A stretch of DNA of 64,000 nt, taken from Luzula sylvatica (taxonomy: Eukaryota; Streptophyta; Magnoliopsida; Poales; Juncaceae). The stretch covers positions 49,461,052-49,525,051 of the forward strand of contig OX326956.1 of NCBI GenBank assembly GCA_946800325.1, in the 5' to 3' direction. A model generated the notes under the pieces. That model was not told the DNA's origin. It worked only from the letters and a program-made list of their open reading frames with translations, and did no database searches. Shown piece after piece: positions 12,600 to 26,879 of this stretch (position 1 is its first letter; each line of letters begins with the position of its first letter). Both the position numbers and the translations under genes were made by a program.

Positions 12600-15500
12600 C
12601 CTCTCGGACCCTCGGTACTGCTCAGGTGTAGCACACTGCAGAGTAGAAGACGGTTTATAGAATACAGAGATTTTTATTTTTTCTGTAACGAAAACTCTGT
12701 AGTATTTTATGTAACGAGTAATTATATCTATATCGTAATAACTTTTTACACGGATTTATGCAGAATTATTGGAGGGAAAAATAAGATTCCTAGCGGTGGT
12801 GGAAGACGAGGAAAGGATGAGTGCAAGCTATAATATAGTACTGAAGTTAGTGAGGAATTAATGCCGAAAGTGGAGTACGGTGAACCAAACTATTAAGACC
12901 TGTCATGAGAGTCTGAGACGGAGAGTATTGTGGAGCTATTGGTTGGTGTATGATGAACCGAGTTCTTGCCGTTTTGTTAATTGTCATGGTTGAAATAAAG
13001 GAGAAACTTATAAAGATTCCTTTTGTGGAAGTTATTGAAGAATGACGTCATAATTTCATATATATAAACATGAAATTTCATGAATATTCTTAATTATTTT
13101 TAATAATCTTATTAAATATATCATGAATCTTCCCAAAAATTATCAAAATATAATTAAAGAACATTATAAATATAAATATTATGTTAGCCTGTCGCCGTGC
13201 AATTTTTTCTTTCAGTAGAATAATAAGAATAGCCTCTTATTCTTGCTGGAGCTCCCTTCTTATTTAATTTTCTAGTATATGATAATATTTCCAGAAAATA
13301 TTGTGACGGACGAGATGATATGATACAGTGAAGATAACGTTGTCACATAGACACCTCGTACGACTTTCGAGAGGTACGGGTCCATGGTGAACCAAAACAT
13401 AACATTTAGAAAAGGATAATGATATCTTTATGTTTTCTAATTTTTTATTTTTCCGTTGAAGATTTTTTCATGTATTGAATTGCACATTTGATTTCCTTTC
13501 GAACTGTCATTCAAGTTCTCGTATAACTGGATTTCTTATATTTATGAGGAATGTCGAATTCGTCTCTAAAAACTTTATTGTACCGTTCTCTTCAAAGAAT
13601 GTGCGAGAAAACAACAGGAAAATGGAGGAAGAGATTGAGATATTGGATCTGGGTTGGAAAAATGATGTATATTTATTCTTAGGTTAAAAAAAAGGAGGCC
13701 CATTGAAAAGGGAGGTCTGTGACTTGGTCAAATTCTGTCAAAGCCCAAGTTCGATCCTGCGTAGTTGTAAAACAAGATCGTGTAGTTCCCGCAAGGCAAA
13801 ATGACATGTGCCAAACAATTTAGAAGTCGTTTATGTTGGAAATATTTATAAAATATGCAATAAAATAATTAAACAAAGAATTATATATTAATAAATCGAA
13901 CAATACTCGGATAGTAGCCGCGTAATCCAGTCATTGTTGTCATAAAGATAGATTATGCCCTCTCGTGCAGGGTTTGTCGGTAATCCACCTCCAAAGTTAT
14001 ACCGCGCGCAATGTCCTACTTCGGTAGCATAAGATGCAAAGTAGATAGCGTTCACTTTGAAGAAAATCAAGCCGAGCACCCAATTTTGTAACCGAGTTAA
14101 TAATCAGAGAACATGATATTTCACAGATTATGTATCTATGGAGAGAGTATTTTTATGTATTGAGTTTTTTTTATGAATGTTATCATCTGATGATTTGCCT
14201 CCTCGCGTGTAAAAGGCAAACTCAAAATGAAAACGACAATAGCTCCCTATTCAGATAATGTATTTCATTATTTACAAAATAATCTCATTTCTTGCTCATT
14301 AGTATTATCAAATAGTCTCTCATTGATTAATTTTCAACAGTTACTCTATCACACACATATATGCATATATCATGTATTTATGTACATGAAATGGTTTTAA
14401 AATTTCAATTTATTTTATTACAAAATAATATAACATTTTATTCCTCGTAGTTGCATACATGACAAATATTGTTGTGTAAGTCGTGAACAGTGAGTATAAT
14501 ATTCATGGTCGCCTTCAAAGTAACCAATTTGATTTTTTAGGATAATTTACATTGCTATATTTGTTTTGTAGTGCTATTGTTTAGTCCTGAAAAATCAACA
14601 TTTCATAGAAATGTTTGGTCGAGAAACGACGGTCATCTCGTCACTTCCATACCTCTTCTTCGCAGTTTTTTTATCATTTGCATCAATTTGATTTGTTGTT
14701 GTTTTGTTGTGATAGACAACAAGTCCCGTATTTATAGCGTATTTTGTGAATTAAACTCCTCACTAACATATACACGTGTTTATTGTTCATCAAATTGTTT
14801 AATTAGATTGATAAAATAACGGAATTTAGTGTTTTTTGTTTGTAGAAATTTGGATTGGGCTCGGTGGGTCCCTCATCCAAAACATTTTTATTAAATTAAA
14901 TAACGGAATTTACACAATAATTTTTATAATAACTATAAATTATACTAGATAGTAAAGATAAATTGGGACTTAAATAAACTTTGATGACCTATATTTATGG
15001 TTATATTATTTATCAAGATGAGCATAAAATACAATTTGAGCATTGCCTTAGTATGTACGTATTTACACCAGGTCCAAACAATATAAATTAAGAGAATTTA
15101 ACGGAGACACTTCCCCACGGAGGTCCTGATCACAACTCTTTTTTTTTTTTCTCGCTTTCTTATCCAGATAGGTTGTATTGTCTTCTTCGAGTTTTATAAA
15201 TTTTTGCATTACTGTGATACTTCTTTTTTTACTAATTTTTAACATACTAACCTTTTTGGACACATAAAATTTAATTTGTAAAATATTAGGAAATGTTATG
15301 AGCAGTGTTCATTAACCCAATTTCAGTTCGACTAGAAATTAGATGCGGAAATAACTCGACTCGACTCGACTCGGCTCGGCTTTCTAATAAATAACTGGAC
15401 GATAGTTTGATTTGGCGCGGTAAAAATAACAAGTGAGTTTATGGTAGCCATAACTTAAGGCAAATATTTCTGCATCAATGATTCAGGATCAATTATTGAG

Positions 15501-17060
15501 AAGCAAGTATTAATTTGCATCCACAAAGATTTGAGGACATGAATGAAGTAAGAGTCAACACCATGACAAACAATTTCATTTCTCCACACAATTTTGCCGA
15601 ATAGATCATGGCTGAGAAAAATCTCATTTTCACAAACCCAATCAATTGAAATGGATATTGATTATTGATAATGGCGTAGTGACTAATATATAGCAAAATG
15701 ATATTAGGCACCCCGCTATTTTACCCCGTAATTTACCCCAACAACAAATTAGGTAATTTAATGCATTAATTACTTTCTTAATTAGTCCATGCGGGATAAT
15801 TGCGGGTATAATATGCGTGGTGCATAGTTTAATTGAATATAGTAATATACCCTTCAAAATGTCAATTATATCATGAATATCCTTTAAAAAACTAAAAAAT
15901 ACCGTATATTCCTGCGCAAAACATAAGAGATATCACGCGTACGGCGTGCCGATTGTTTTTATATTTTTATTAAATATATGTTTTTTATAAAAGTGAACAC
16001 CATAGAAATAAAATTGCAAAAATATCTCATCCGGCTTTTCGAAAGGCGAATTGGTTAAATAATTTTCTTTCTTGATATATTACTTCATGTTGTATTCTCA
16101 TTACAATAAAAAAATAAGTATGAAAAGTTGAAAACAAATATTAAATGTCATTACCGTTTCGTAGAGAATTGTATATATTTTAAAATATAATTAATATTTA
16201 CAAATATTATAAAATATGTAAAAAATATTATAAATGTTATAAAATATTATTAATAATTGAGAATATAAAAACATAATGCATACAAATCAATATTTACAAT
16301 ATTTATTTTTGAGATTATTGGGCCTGATTAATTTGTTAAGTCGAGAGAATTAAAATATTACCCCGTGTATAAAATATTTTTTTGAAAATGTGATTTTTAT
16401 TTGTGAAATAAAATATACTTGTAGATATATCATTTTAGAAAATTATGCAATATTTTTTTAATAGGCACACTTTTTAAAAAAGAATACGATACGATTCTCT
16501 AAATTTTAATAACGAAATATAATATTTATTTTGATATTTTTCTTAAATAATATACAATATGGATACGAACAACGATGCAATATGAAGTAATATATCAAGT
16601 ATTTAGTTTAACCTTCGAAAGGTTGAGAGCGGTATTTATTTATGATAACCTTCGAAAGGTTGAAAATATAATTTTGTTTGTAAGACGACTATTTTCGTAA
16701 TTCTTGCTCTATATTTGTCTAGTAGTGATTTTTCTCAAGGATAACTTGGACACTATTTTGAAAAAAAAAAGAGAGTATTTATTTATGATAATTTTCTATG
16801 ATATGTAGGAAAGGTATACGTGATGTTTATGGTTTTGTAAGTTATATCGTATTTTACGAATATCGTATCTGATACGAATGTAATTATTTTGAAAGTTAAC
16901 ATATTCGCGGACATAGTAAAGTAAATGGGCTGAAATTTTATAAGTACGATGGTAAGATGTGGGTATAATATTGGGCTTTAATGGATCAAGACTCTAATCA
17001 GAAAAAGCCCAACTAAGGTTTTTATCTAAAGGGTTACATTTGACATTTCGACTTTTTTAA
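12600..17060. other. Long intergenic region, no confident gene
   Basis: The start holds the promoter side of the HAD gene. The rest is AT-rich. One minus-strand frame at 13888-14079 (63 residues, with GGGLPTNPAREG) has more ordinary base composition than its surroundings and may be an exon remnant; I do not recognise it. A GACTCG short repeat lies near 15360. Nothing else is supportable. Confidence 0.5.
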
Positions 17061-17207
17061 AGGGTATATATGAAATTTCTTCGGAACACTGTCGGACTTC
17101 TTCCCAAAAATCAAGTTCCCGCTCCGAGCTCTGATTTTGAACCCCCCAAAAACCTTTCTTTTTTCCTCTCTTCTTCTTCTTCAGCTCCATCGAAGGCGTC
17201 AAGTGCT

Positions 17208-20200
17208 ATGGAGACTCCATTCGTGTTCCCTTCACGCCTAAAGGACTTGGAAGAAGACCTAGATGAAACGGAATGTCTTCGTGTATTGTGTCCGGTTCAG
17301 ATCTCCAGCCTCCGCCCCTCCGAACTTGAGGAGCTCGTCAAAGGTTAGTAAACCCGCCCATTATCGCCGAATTAACGTTTTCTTCTTATTTCGAACTGTC
17401 CCTTTTCACTGTATCACCTAAGGGTTCTATTGATCTTGTAATTGTTCTCTTAGAACTCGGGGGTGCTTACATTTGCTAGGTCGTATCTTGTAATTGCTTC
17501 AATCGGTTCTTTTAGAAACAAAGACAGTTCGAGTTTCGTAGCTGATGAAATTCCGTGATTCTAATTTGAACTTTTGGCCGTTACCCACTACCAAACACTG
17601 ATTTTGCATTGCAATTTTTAGAGTTTTGGGTTCTAATCGACCAATTTTGTCTAGGATTTCGTGCATTAATCACTTGTCACCGTCCAAATTTGTAACTTTT
17701 GTTTTTTCTTGTCCGAGCACGAGCCGACTCATGGTAGCAAACTGAAAATGGGTTCAAATGTATACCCACAACAAAACTAATTCACCTAATATTTCTCTAA
17801 TTATCTGAATTAACAGGCATGAATTTTGATCTCTCAGACCGAGACCTCTTCTGTGTTCAAGAGCAAGATATGTTCGATAAAATCTATTCCCTCGTGAGAG
17901 ATTTTTCCAAATTGACCCCTTCTTTAAAGTTCAATCTTGTAGAGAGCCTTCGCACAAACCTGAGCGTCCTTCTACCCAGTGCTAACTCACTCTCCAGAGT
18001 TGCCGAGTCATCACCACGATCTTATGACGACGGGACCTACGTGGCCGATCGTGTGGCTTCACATCGCAATGCTCTGAAGATTTATTCCTTCTTTTTGCTG
18101 TCTATTGCTTTGGATGAAGAGACAATGGCCAAGACTCTTCCTGCTTTGTCGAGCAAGGTTAGTTCACTCGAAGCAATTTTGAACAAATTTGAGCTTAAAT
18201 TGAGACTCAAGTTTGAAATTGTAGGTTACCATGCAAGGTCGAAAGAAGAATTCAAGCTATGCATGGAATTGGGAAGCTCAAAGGAGTCGAATCTTGAATC
18301 TTATCGCCAATTCTCTCGAAATCAATCTCTCTCTTCTTTTCAGCCCTGGCGAAATAGATGATAATTACCTCTCCTTCATTTCAAAGTAAATTCACCATTA
18401 ATATTTTTTTGCAAAACATTTTTATGACGTTAATTACAAACTTAGATGCGCATTCAATCTCTACGAGAAGCAAAACTTGTTAAAGGACGAAGAGACGAGA
18501 AATGGTTTGAGCCGAATAATCGCCACGCTTTCGACGAAATTAGGCCGTACGGCTCAAACATGCGCATCGATTCTTCATTTGGTATACAAATTCGACTACA
18601 CTGTGCCCCACATCGCCGAAGCCGTTTCCTTCGCCGAAAAAACTTACAGTGATGGAAGCCTGGCAATTGCGTTGATTCGAGAGATTGGTCACACCGATCC
18701 CAAGGAATACGCCAGGTTTGACTTTCACTTTGACTTACTTTCTCGCGTACCGCTAATAATTCAACACGTGTACACTTTTTTATTCGACAGGGACACTGCA
18801 GGGGCGGAGAATGTGGGTAGATTTTTGGTAGATCTTGCGAGCAATTCACCTCGATTGGTGTACACAAATATTGGCATTTTGGTCCCCCATTTTGGGGGGG
18901 ATTCGTATAAAATACGAAATTCTCTCGTGGGCGTTCTGGGGAAGTTAGTTTCGCGAGCTTTCAAGGACATAGAAGGAGATATTAGCTCAAGATCTATTAG
19001 ACTTCGAGGCAAACAAGCCATGCTCGAGATTCTACTTGAGCGGTGCCGCGACGTGTCCGCTTATACTCGTAGTCGCGTTCTTCAGGTTCGTCCCTCAAAA
19101 AATACTCGATTTTGTTCAAAAATTAGAAATATCGAATTTGCCCTTGTAGGTATGGGCGGAATTGTGCGAGGACAATGCGATCTTGATCGGGTTGTGGAAC
19201 GAGGTGGCGTCCATGGCTTCGGGTCGGCTAGAAGACAAAAGCGCAATGGTACGAAAATCCGCGCTTTCTCTCCTCGTCACGATGCTTCAAAACAATCCAT
19301 TCGGACCGAGGCTTCGTACTGCCGTTTTCGAGACGACTTTACAAAAGTACAAGGAAAAACTCGAATCAATGGATCCGAATCCTTCTCCTCCCAAAGAAGA
19401 CAACGACGAGGAAGAGGGGGAGGGAGAAGAAGAGGACGAAAAGGTAACATCAGCGATGATGTCAGATCAAACTGATACGCAACAAGAAAGCGTCTCCGAT
19501 CAGACCAGTACGCAAAAAGAAGACAAAACTGTACCGGATATTGGAGGTCTGGAACAAATCAGGGCACTGGTGGCCTCTCTAGATTCGGGATTACGCTTCT
19601 CAAAGCAAATTACTTCGGTGATGCCAACGCTCGTGCAGCTTTTGGCGTCCCCAAATGCCACGGACGTGGAATACACGATCCTTGTACTCATGCGGTGCAG
19701 GCAATTCCACATCGACGGCTCTGACGAGTGTCTGCGCAAAATGCTTCCCTTGGTTTTCTCGCAAGACAAATCGATTTACGAAGCGGTGGAAAATGCGTTC
19801 GTGACGATTTATATTCGTAAAAATCCTATCGAAACGGCTAAGAATTTGTTGGGCTTAGCGGTTAATTCTAGCATTGGCGATCTCGCCGCCTTGGAGAGCC
19901 TCGTTAGCTCCCTCGTCTCTCGCTCCCAAATTTCCTCCAACACGGTATCTTTTTTTGGTATGTTATGCATATGCCCTTACTATTGTTAATATATTTGTTT
20001 TTATTCAGATTTCAGCGTTATGGGATTATTTCAATTTTAATGTGAATGGGTGTAGCGTGGTGGAGAGTAGAGGAGCGTTATCGATACTCTGCATGGCTGC
20101 CACGTCATCGCCGTGGGTTTTGAGCGGGCACATGGGCGAGATAATCGATATCGGGTTCGGTAAATGGGCGAGAGAAGACCCGTTACTAGCAAGAACAGCG

Positions 20201-22735
20201 TGTATGGCACTCGAGAGACTCTCGCAAGAAGAGAAAGAGAAGCTCTGGAGCGATAATTATTACAAACGGGTTTTCGGGTCGTTGCAGAGACTCATAACGG
20301 GTTTGGATCTGCCCGATAAGATATGGTACAGTGCGGTGGACAAAGCGGTTTGTACTGTCTATTCGATTCATCCTGCTCCCGAGATTTTTGCCTCGGAAAC
20401 GGTGAAGAAGTGTTTCGATTGCGTGTTTGATAAGGGGAGAGAAGGTTTAGGGTTTTTGGCGAATATGCGAGTTTCGAACGTGGCGAGATTTCTTTTTGTG
20501 ATTAGTCACGTCGCGTTGAATCATTTGGTTCATATTGAGAATTGTGTTAGGAAAATACAAAAACAAAAAGCGAAGAAGGAGAAAGATGCAATTGCTAATA
20601 AACAAGTTAACGAGGTATTGTTGAAATTAAATTATACAATTTTATAATGTTTGTGAGTAATTTAATTAATTAGTTATTATTGTTGCTGTTATAGGACGGA
20701 GGAATAAATGCTGAATTGGGACTCGGTGCGACTTTAGATGGAGCGATTGATTCGCTTGCAGAAACTGCCGAAAAAGAAATTGTTTCTTCGGGTCAAGATG
20801 TTAAGTTTTTAATTGGGTCTTGTGCCCCTTTTCTTTCGAAACTTTGTCGAAAATTGAATTTGCTACAAAAGGTATATTTTAGTATTTATATTTCAAATCA
20901 TGGTTTTATTATATATATATTTTAATTTGTTTTTTTTTTTGCAGTATCCAGAGTTGCAAACTTCAGCGATGCTGGCTCTATGTAGACTCATGATTATCGA
21001 TTCAAACTTTTGGTAAAGATAATTTCACAAATTACAATTATACCCTTGTTAGAAAACTTTCAAAAAATCCCATTTATTTTCAGCGAGAAGAATCTTCAAT
21101 TGCTATTCACAGTTGCGGAGACTGCACAGAACGAAACAGTACGGTCAAATTGCATGTTGGCCATTGGTGACCTGGCAGTAAGATTCCCTAATCTTCTCGA
21201 GCCGTGGACCGAGTTTGTTTATGCAAGGTTGCGCGATGCATCGATATCCGTGCGCAAGAATGCCGTTCTCGTTATTTCTCACCTTATACTTAACGATATG
21301 ATGAAGGTGATTAAATAATGTATATATTTTTATTAGAGGATTTATAAAGTATGTGTTGGTATTAATTATGTTTAATTTCTTTATTTTTAGGTCAAGGGAT
21401 ATATAAATGAAATGGCTACTCGTATCGAAGATGAAGACGAAAGGATTTCTAGTTTGGCAAAGCTATTCTTTCATGAATTATCAAAAAAGGGTACTTTTAA
21501 TTATATCAATTCTTATTTTTGTTTAAAGTAATAGACTTGTGTTAATTTCTTAATTTTCTCTCCCTTGAAGGAAGCAATCCTATATACAACTTGCTGCCAG
21601 ATATTCTCGGCCAGCTGTGCAACCAAAATCTCGCACAAGAATCATTTTGCAATATTATGCAATTTTTAATCGGTTCGATTAAAAGGGTACTTTTTCTTTT
21701 CTCCTTGTGTTAGTACACTATTTTCAGGAAATGATTTTTTTCTTATTTTAAAAATTTCATTTTGTTTATTTTGTTTCAGGACAAACAAATGGATTCTCTT
21801 GTCGAGAAGCTCTGTAATCGATTTAGCGGATCAAATGGTAAAAAAAATTAAAAAAAGAAAAATAAATATAATTTTTTAATTGTTTTGTGTGTGATTTGTG
21901 TAGATGTGAAGCAATGGGAGTACATCGCGTATTGTCTCTCTCAGTTAACACTCACAGAGAAAGGATTGAAAAAACTCATCGAATCTTTCAAATCTTATGA
22001 ACACGTTTTGTCCGTAGATTCGGTCTTGAATCACTTCAAAACCATGATGGCCAAAGTTAGTTACATTCTCTCTCTCTCTCTCTAAATCTACTCTAAAATT
22101 CTGTTGTGATTATTCAGTGCAAGAAGTTTGCAAAGGCTGAAATGAAAGCATGCATAGAAGAATTCGAGGACAAAATCGCCAAAATACACGAAGAAAAAAA
22201 AGAACAAGAAATCACGGCTCGAAATGCTAAAATGCACCAACAGAAAATCGGCACGCTCGATAAATTTATCGACAAAAAGCAACCCAAAAAGGAAAATATC
22301 GAAGGTATTTATCTCAAAAATGTTATTTCTATCCTTCTCGTATAGTTTAAAATAATCCTTTTAATTTTGTAGATGGAAATGGAGAGGTAGAAGATTCTTC
22401 TTCGGCAGAGGAGGGAAGTGACGAGGAAAGTGAAATTTCGAACGAACTGGACGAAGATTCGTCAGAAGAAAGATGTGTATCAAAACCTAATTCCTCTCAA
22501 TTAAAGGAGGAGGAGGAAGAAGAAGAAGAAGAAGAAGAACTGGAGTCTCCAGTTTCTTCTCGCAGAGATGTTAAGAAAGGATCGAAACGAAGGTCTGTTG
22601 TGAACTAATTACTTTCATTTTCTTTCCATACAGTTATATTTATCATTGTCCAAGATTGGGTTTTAAAACTTGGGATAAATTTGATATATGTGCTCGTTAC
22701 TAACTTGTTTTGCTTCGTATAAATGCAGATCATGA
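17208..22735 (+). CDS. CAP-D2: Condensin complex subunit 1 (CAP-D2)
   Basis: HEAT-repeat subunit of condensin I, which with SMC2, SMC4, CAP-H and CAP-G compacts mitotic chromosomes. Seventeen exons: 17208-17343, 17817-18157, 18225-18385, 18446-18715, 18791-19085, 19150-19944, 20009-20614, 20695-20871, 20945-21012, 21084-21306, 21391-21490, 21571-21686, 21780-21837, 21904-22055, 22118-22304, 22373-22592, 22729-22735. Phases close at 3912 nt, 1303 residues. The Cnd1-N region begins MetGluThrProPheValPhePro, and the C-terminal Cnd1 HEAT domain spans about residues 950-1110 ('NLLEPWTEFVYARLRDAS', 'VRKNAVLVISHLILNDMM'). Acidic stretches lie in exon 6 and near the C-terminus (a run of Glu). All introns but the first and last are only 60-93 nt. 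I chose ATG 17208 over the in-frame ATG 17070 because homology begins there. If the last intron is retained, the stop is TAA at 22606-22608 (1306 residues). Confidence 0.93.
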
Positions 22736-22739
22736 GGTG

Positions 22740-23295
22740 CTTCTTCAGAAATGATAACTATTTAAGTATTTGGGTTCGTATATATTTTTGCTATTTTTGT
22801 AATTTGATGTCGTGTTGTACCAAAAAATCTTTTGCCTTGTATTTCATCAGAATTTATTGTATTTTTTTATTTCGAGCGTCTTCTCGATTTGTATTTTTGA
22901 AGTACAATTAGCGAGAATATTTATCTTTTTCTAGTGAATCATCTATAAATTGAAACTTATAAGATTCATCCAACAATAAAAACAACCAATTTACAGATAT
23001 TTCTAAATTGAGAAACATAATCTTTATTTCATTTGTCAAATTTATATAATTACGTTCTTCAAAATGCATATAATATAAAATTTAATCAAATTATGACAAA
23101 TTGAAATTCTCAAAACAGTATTTATATGATGAAACTATGGAATTACCAAACAATACAAACAAGCTAATGTTACATTTTATTTCAGTACAGAATTTGGCAT
23201 GCAAATTTAACAAAATTTTCGGTGCATCAAAAAAGTTAAAAGAACAAAGATTTATAAGAAAAACCCTTAAACAAACTTGATTAAGGAAATTCGAT
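22740..23295. other. Intergenic space between two convergent genes
   Basis: Holds the presumed 3' UTRs of CAP-D2 (plus) and of the Romo1-like gene (minus). No coding exon seen. Confidence 0.5.
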
Positions 23296-23299
23296 AAAA

Positions 23300-23958
23300 T
23301 TAATAGGATTTGCCGCAGTGTATCAAACTTCCAGCTCCCAAAAAGAGCCCAAATACTGCGGCACTTCCAAGAGTCGTTTGCCCAATGTATCTTATCTTCA
23401 GCAATCCTGGTACCTAAAATTAATTCACAAAACAAAAGAGAGAATCAAATTGGATCCAGTTTGTACCAGTCGACAAGTCTGTACTGGTACAGACCTTGAA
23501 AACCGGAAGCAAAGTGAAAGTAAAAATGGCGTACCTTGAATCTAATGGCCTCGTAAGTTCCATAAACAGCACCTGCAAAAAAACACATTAAAGAACTCCA
23601 ATTAATCTCTCTTTGATATAACATACTATTTTGACCCAAAAGAACGATTCTTTGATTTGGGTTAAATAAGCTATTGTTTTAAGTAGCAGAATGGAAAATA
23701 CGCCATTACTAAAAGATTCAAGAAAGAATAAAATTAGGGTTTATGCACGCCTACAATCTTCAAGGAAAGGGGAAAAAGAGAGTTTTCAAGCAAGGCAAAG
23801 GGTTTATGCTCGTCTACAGGCGTCAAACGACAAAATTAGGGTTTATGCATTACAGAGAGAGAAATAGAGGAAGAATGGAACGTACCAACGGCGCCACCGA
23901 CAGCACCACCGATCGCCACGCCGGCGGTGATCCGAGTCAAGCAACTGTCTCTCGCCAT
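23300..23958 (-). CDS. Romo1/Mgr2-family mitochondrial protein
   Basis: Three exons on the minus strand, 23958-23886, 23572-23535 and 23413-23300, with GT..AG borders and closing phases, give 225 nt and 74 residues. The protein begins MARDSCLTRITAGVAIGGAV, continues with VYGTYEAIRFK and ends LIHCGKSY. Two glycine-rich hydrophobic segments (about residues 9-25, with GxxxG spacing, and about 50-68, 'GSAAVFGLFLGAGSLI') flank a basic loop (KVPGLLKIRY). This is the architecture and usual length of plant 'reactive oxygen species modulator 1'/Mgr2 proteins, small inner-membrane proteins. Yeast Mgr2 works in lateral release at the TIM23 translocase; the plant role is inferred. It is too short and split to appear as one open frame. 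Confidence 0.9.
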
Positions 23959-23959
23959 T

Positions 23960-25060
23960 CTCTCACGAGTTATCTTTTTTCTTCTATTTTCTGTATCAGT
24001 CTGAGGTGGTTTGCATTAATGCATTTTTTTACCCCTCAATCAAGAAAATAATAAGAAAATATATATTTTCAAAGAACCCCCTGACTTTTCCTAATATTAA
24101 TAAAATTATTTTTTAGATTACCTTTTTTTTTTGAAGGCTTTATTAAGTTAAATGACTCTTTTGTTTATCAAGTTTTTTTTGTATTAAAATTATCCTCAAT
24201 AATGTTTGTATATTTTAATTTGCTCAACAAAAAAAGTTTAAATAAGTAAATAATACTTGTGTATAAATAAATACATAAAAATAACCAAATATAATTTAAA
24301 TTATAATAAATAAGTGACTTATATAAAGTTGAAGAGAACGTAATATGTACCGTAACATCAAATTTTGTGAGTCTATACTCATTTCGGTGTTAATTTATAC
24401 TTGTTTTTAAGTGTATAATTTAAGGGGAAAAAATTTTTAGTAGATAATTTTATGTTTGAAAATCGATAAATTTCTCATTTAGTTTTTACCGAATAAACTA
24501 AAAAGATAAATCGACGAATAATCTATTTACCAGTACGATTTTAAGCAGAATACATTTTAATCTATGAAGTACGTGAGGTTAAAAGAGCCGGCAGAAGAAA
24601 GAGGAGCGACAATTATAATTTCATAAATTGAGGCGTCAGTTAGAAATGGACAAGTATGATTTGCTCCATCGGCACCGTTCAGAAGAAGATAGAGAACACA
24701 TCATCAGAAAGGATGGAGAGGATAACGAGAGGCGAGGAGGGAGAGGATGATTACCATGATGGTACCGATATGGATTTAGGTGGATTTCTAGAAATCTAAA
24801 GAAGATCAAGCTTGTGAAGAAACTACGCGTGCTTAGGCACCATAGAGCTGGCCGCAAGTTTCAGAGTTTTGTAAAGACTAAAACATGTTTGTAATAATTA
24901 AATTTAGTGATTAGTAAAACCCAATGTTGGTGTTGTTTTGTAAATAATAAAACCAATGTTGGTATATATATCAAGTTATTAACCCTCGAGCCTTGCTACG
25001 AAATAATTTTGTTTTAATATTTTATATAAATAATAAAACAAGGTTTGCAAAGTATATATA
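23960..25060. other. Intergenic DNA with a block repeated at 30.7 kb
   Basis: AT-rich. The block at about 24810-24940 (ending TTTAGTGATTAGTAAAAC) is similar to 30720-30865. A plus-strand frame at about 24640-24860 (ending in KLRVLRHHRAGRKFQS) is interrupted by stops. It resembles a frame beside the second copy. I do not recognise a gene. Confidence 0.4.
24810..24945 (+). repeat. Dispersed repeat, copy near 24.8 kb
   Basis: Shares with 30720-30865 the order 'ctt/cgtgaag', 'gcttaggc', 'aagtttcagag/aagtctcagag', 'gtaaagacta' and 'tttagtgattagtaaaac'. The 30.8-kb copy has a (GA)n expansion at the position of the second 'cagag'. Confidence 0.6.
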
Positions 25061-26879
25061 TAGCCTGATATTAGTATATAATTTGCTATAAAATTATTTA
25101 CATCTTCAACATTACATGTTTATTTTAATAACTTCCCCTTTAAATTCTAAAAAATAATTATCGGAGACTTGGAATTTAGTTTGGTAATGTTTTAATAACA
25201 ATATATCAAAACTATAAGATCCGCTAACCCATTAGGTTTGCAATCTTACTTTCATACCCCTAAAATTTCTAAAATCACAAATTCTTCACCAAAAACACTC
25301 AACATCTTCTTTTCGGGTTTCAACTTTTACTCCTCATTCTAGTTCAAACACAAATTCCATGTTTAACCCTACTTTTCCACAAAATTGCAAAACAACCACA
25401 AATTTACAAAAAGAAACCTTCTTTATCCACCATTAGATTACCTGCTTATTAAACGAAGAAATAGGCCTGAATTGAATTCGCATGATTAGTTCGAAGTTTG
25501 CCCCCATGTTTCAAGACCGCAAAAGTTATCAACATTCAAACTCGCATAGATATATATACCTCAATAGTACAGTCTTGTTCCTCGTATTCCCCCCCTGCAT
25601 TATGACTTAATTGCAAAAAAAACCTTCGATTATAAGAAATTAAAAAAAGACCCTTCTATTGAATTTAATCTTCAGATATTTACGAAAAGGCCCTTGCATT
25701 AAGTGAATAGCACCTTAATTTCGAAATAGCCCCTATTCTAAGGGAAATTGCAAATAAACCCTATGGTTCAGTGGTATTTATGGCATTTCCTATTTTGTAA
25801 GGTCATATATGATATTTTGGAGAATTTGTGGGAATACACACATGAAATTGCTCACTATCTTCAGGTTTAATTAGGGTTTCATTTGAACTTAACCGGCAGC
25901 AAAATATTTATTTTGTTAAAAAACAAATTTGCATAATGTTCAAGAGGGCAACATGTGAGGAACAATTTAAAATGTACCATCCAAAATTTTTAAAATCTCA
26001 TGTACCTCTTAAAAACTACAAATATGATGAAGACCCCCTGATTTCAGTCGGTACGGAATGTCTCCAGCCATACGCCCACGTTGGTACCATACGTCCACAT
26101 TCTGCACAATTAATGCATAGTACATGTACCATAATGACAAAAGTCATTCAATTATGTATAATTTACAAAGAAGCCCCTGAAATTACCAAAAAAAAACAAT
26201 AATTACAAAGAAGCCTCCTGAAATTACACGAAATTCGATTGAGCATTAACTGAGCATCAATTTTCAAAGAAGCCCTTGAATCAATTTAGCCAGATGTCAA
26301 CAGATTACAACAGATTGAGCATGAATTGAGCATCAATTTAACCAAAAAAAGTAGCAAATTGAGAATCCTTACTTTTTAAAGGAAGAATGTTCAATAGAGT
26401 AGTCATCAGAGAGGAGAGGTTCCATGTCGCCAAGAGGAGCTTCTCTCTCGCCAAATTGCCAGAAGAGTTCTGTTTCTTTCGCCCAAATCGCCATGCAGGT
26501 AATTCTTGCCATGCACGGTTTCAAGCGTTCCAAACATAAAGATAAGTGGCAACGAAATCCTGAAAATCGGTAACAGAAATATACAATAAACTATAGAGGC
26601 TTATTTCAAAGATATAATAAAAAAGCCACTAAAACCAGAAATAAAGAAAGAACAATAATAATAATAAAATACCTTACAAATCGATGCTCTTCCAATGATT
26701 TGTAACCCAAATTCTTCCCTCCTCCTTTATCCGGGCTTGGGACCGGCTGTGTTCACACAGGCGGAGTTAAAAAATTTGGGTTCGTATAAATACGGTCTGT
26801 GCACTATGTGCGATTCTATCTTAAAGAGAGACTGATACGTCTCTCCTAAATGCTATGACCTCGCTTAATGAGAATCCTC

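Noticed and set aside
17070..17207. 46-residue N-terminal extension of CAP-D2
   Set aside because: The upstream ATG lies in a TATA-like context (GGGTATATATG) and homology starts at the second Met.
18454..19021. Antisense frames of 60-137 residues inside CAP-D2
   Set aside because: They are shadows of the conserved sense exons and have no recognisable domain.
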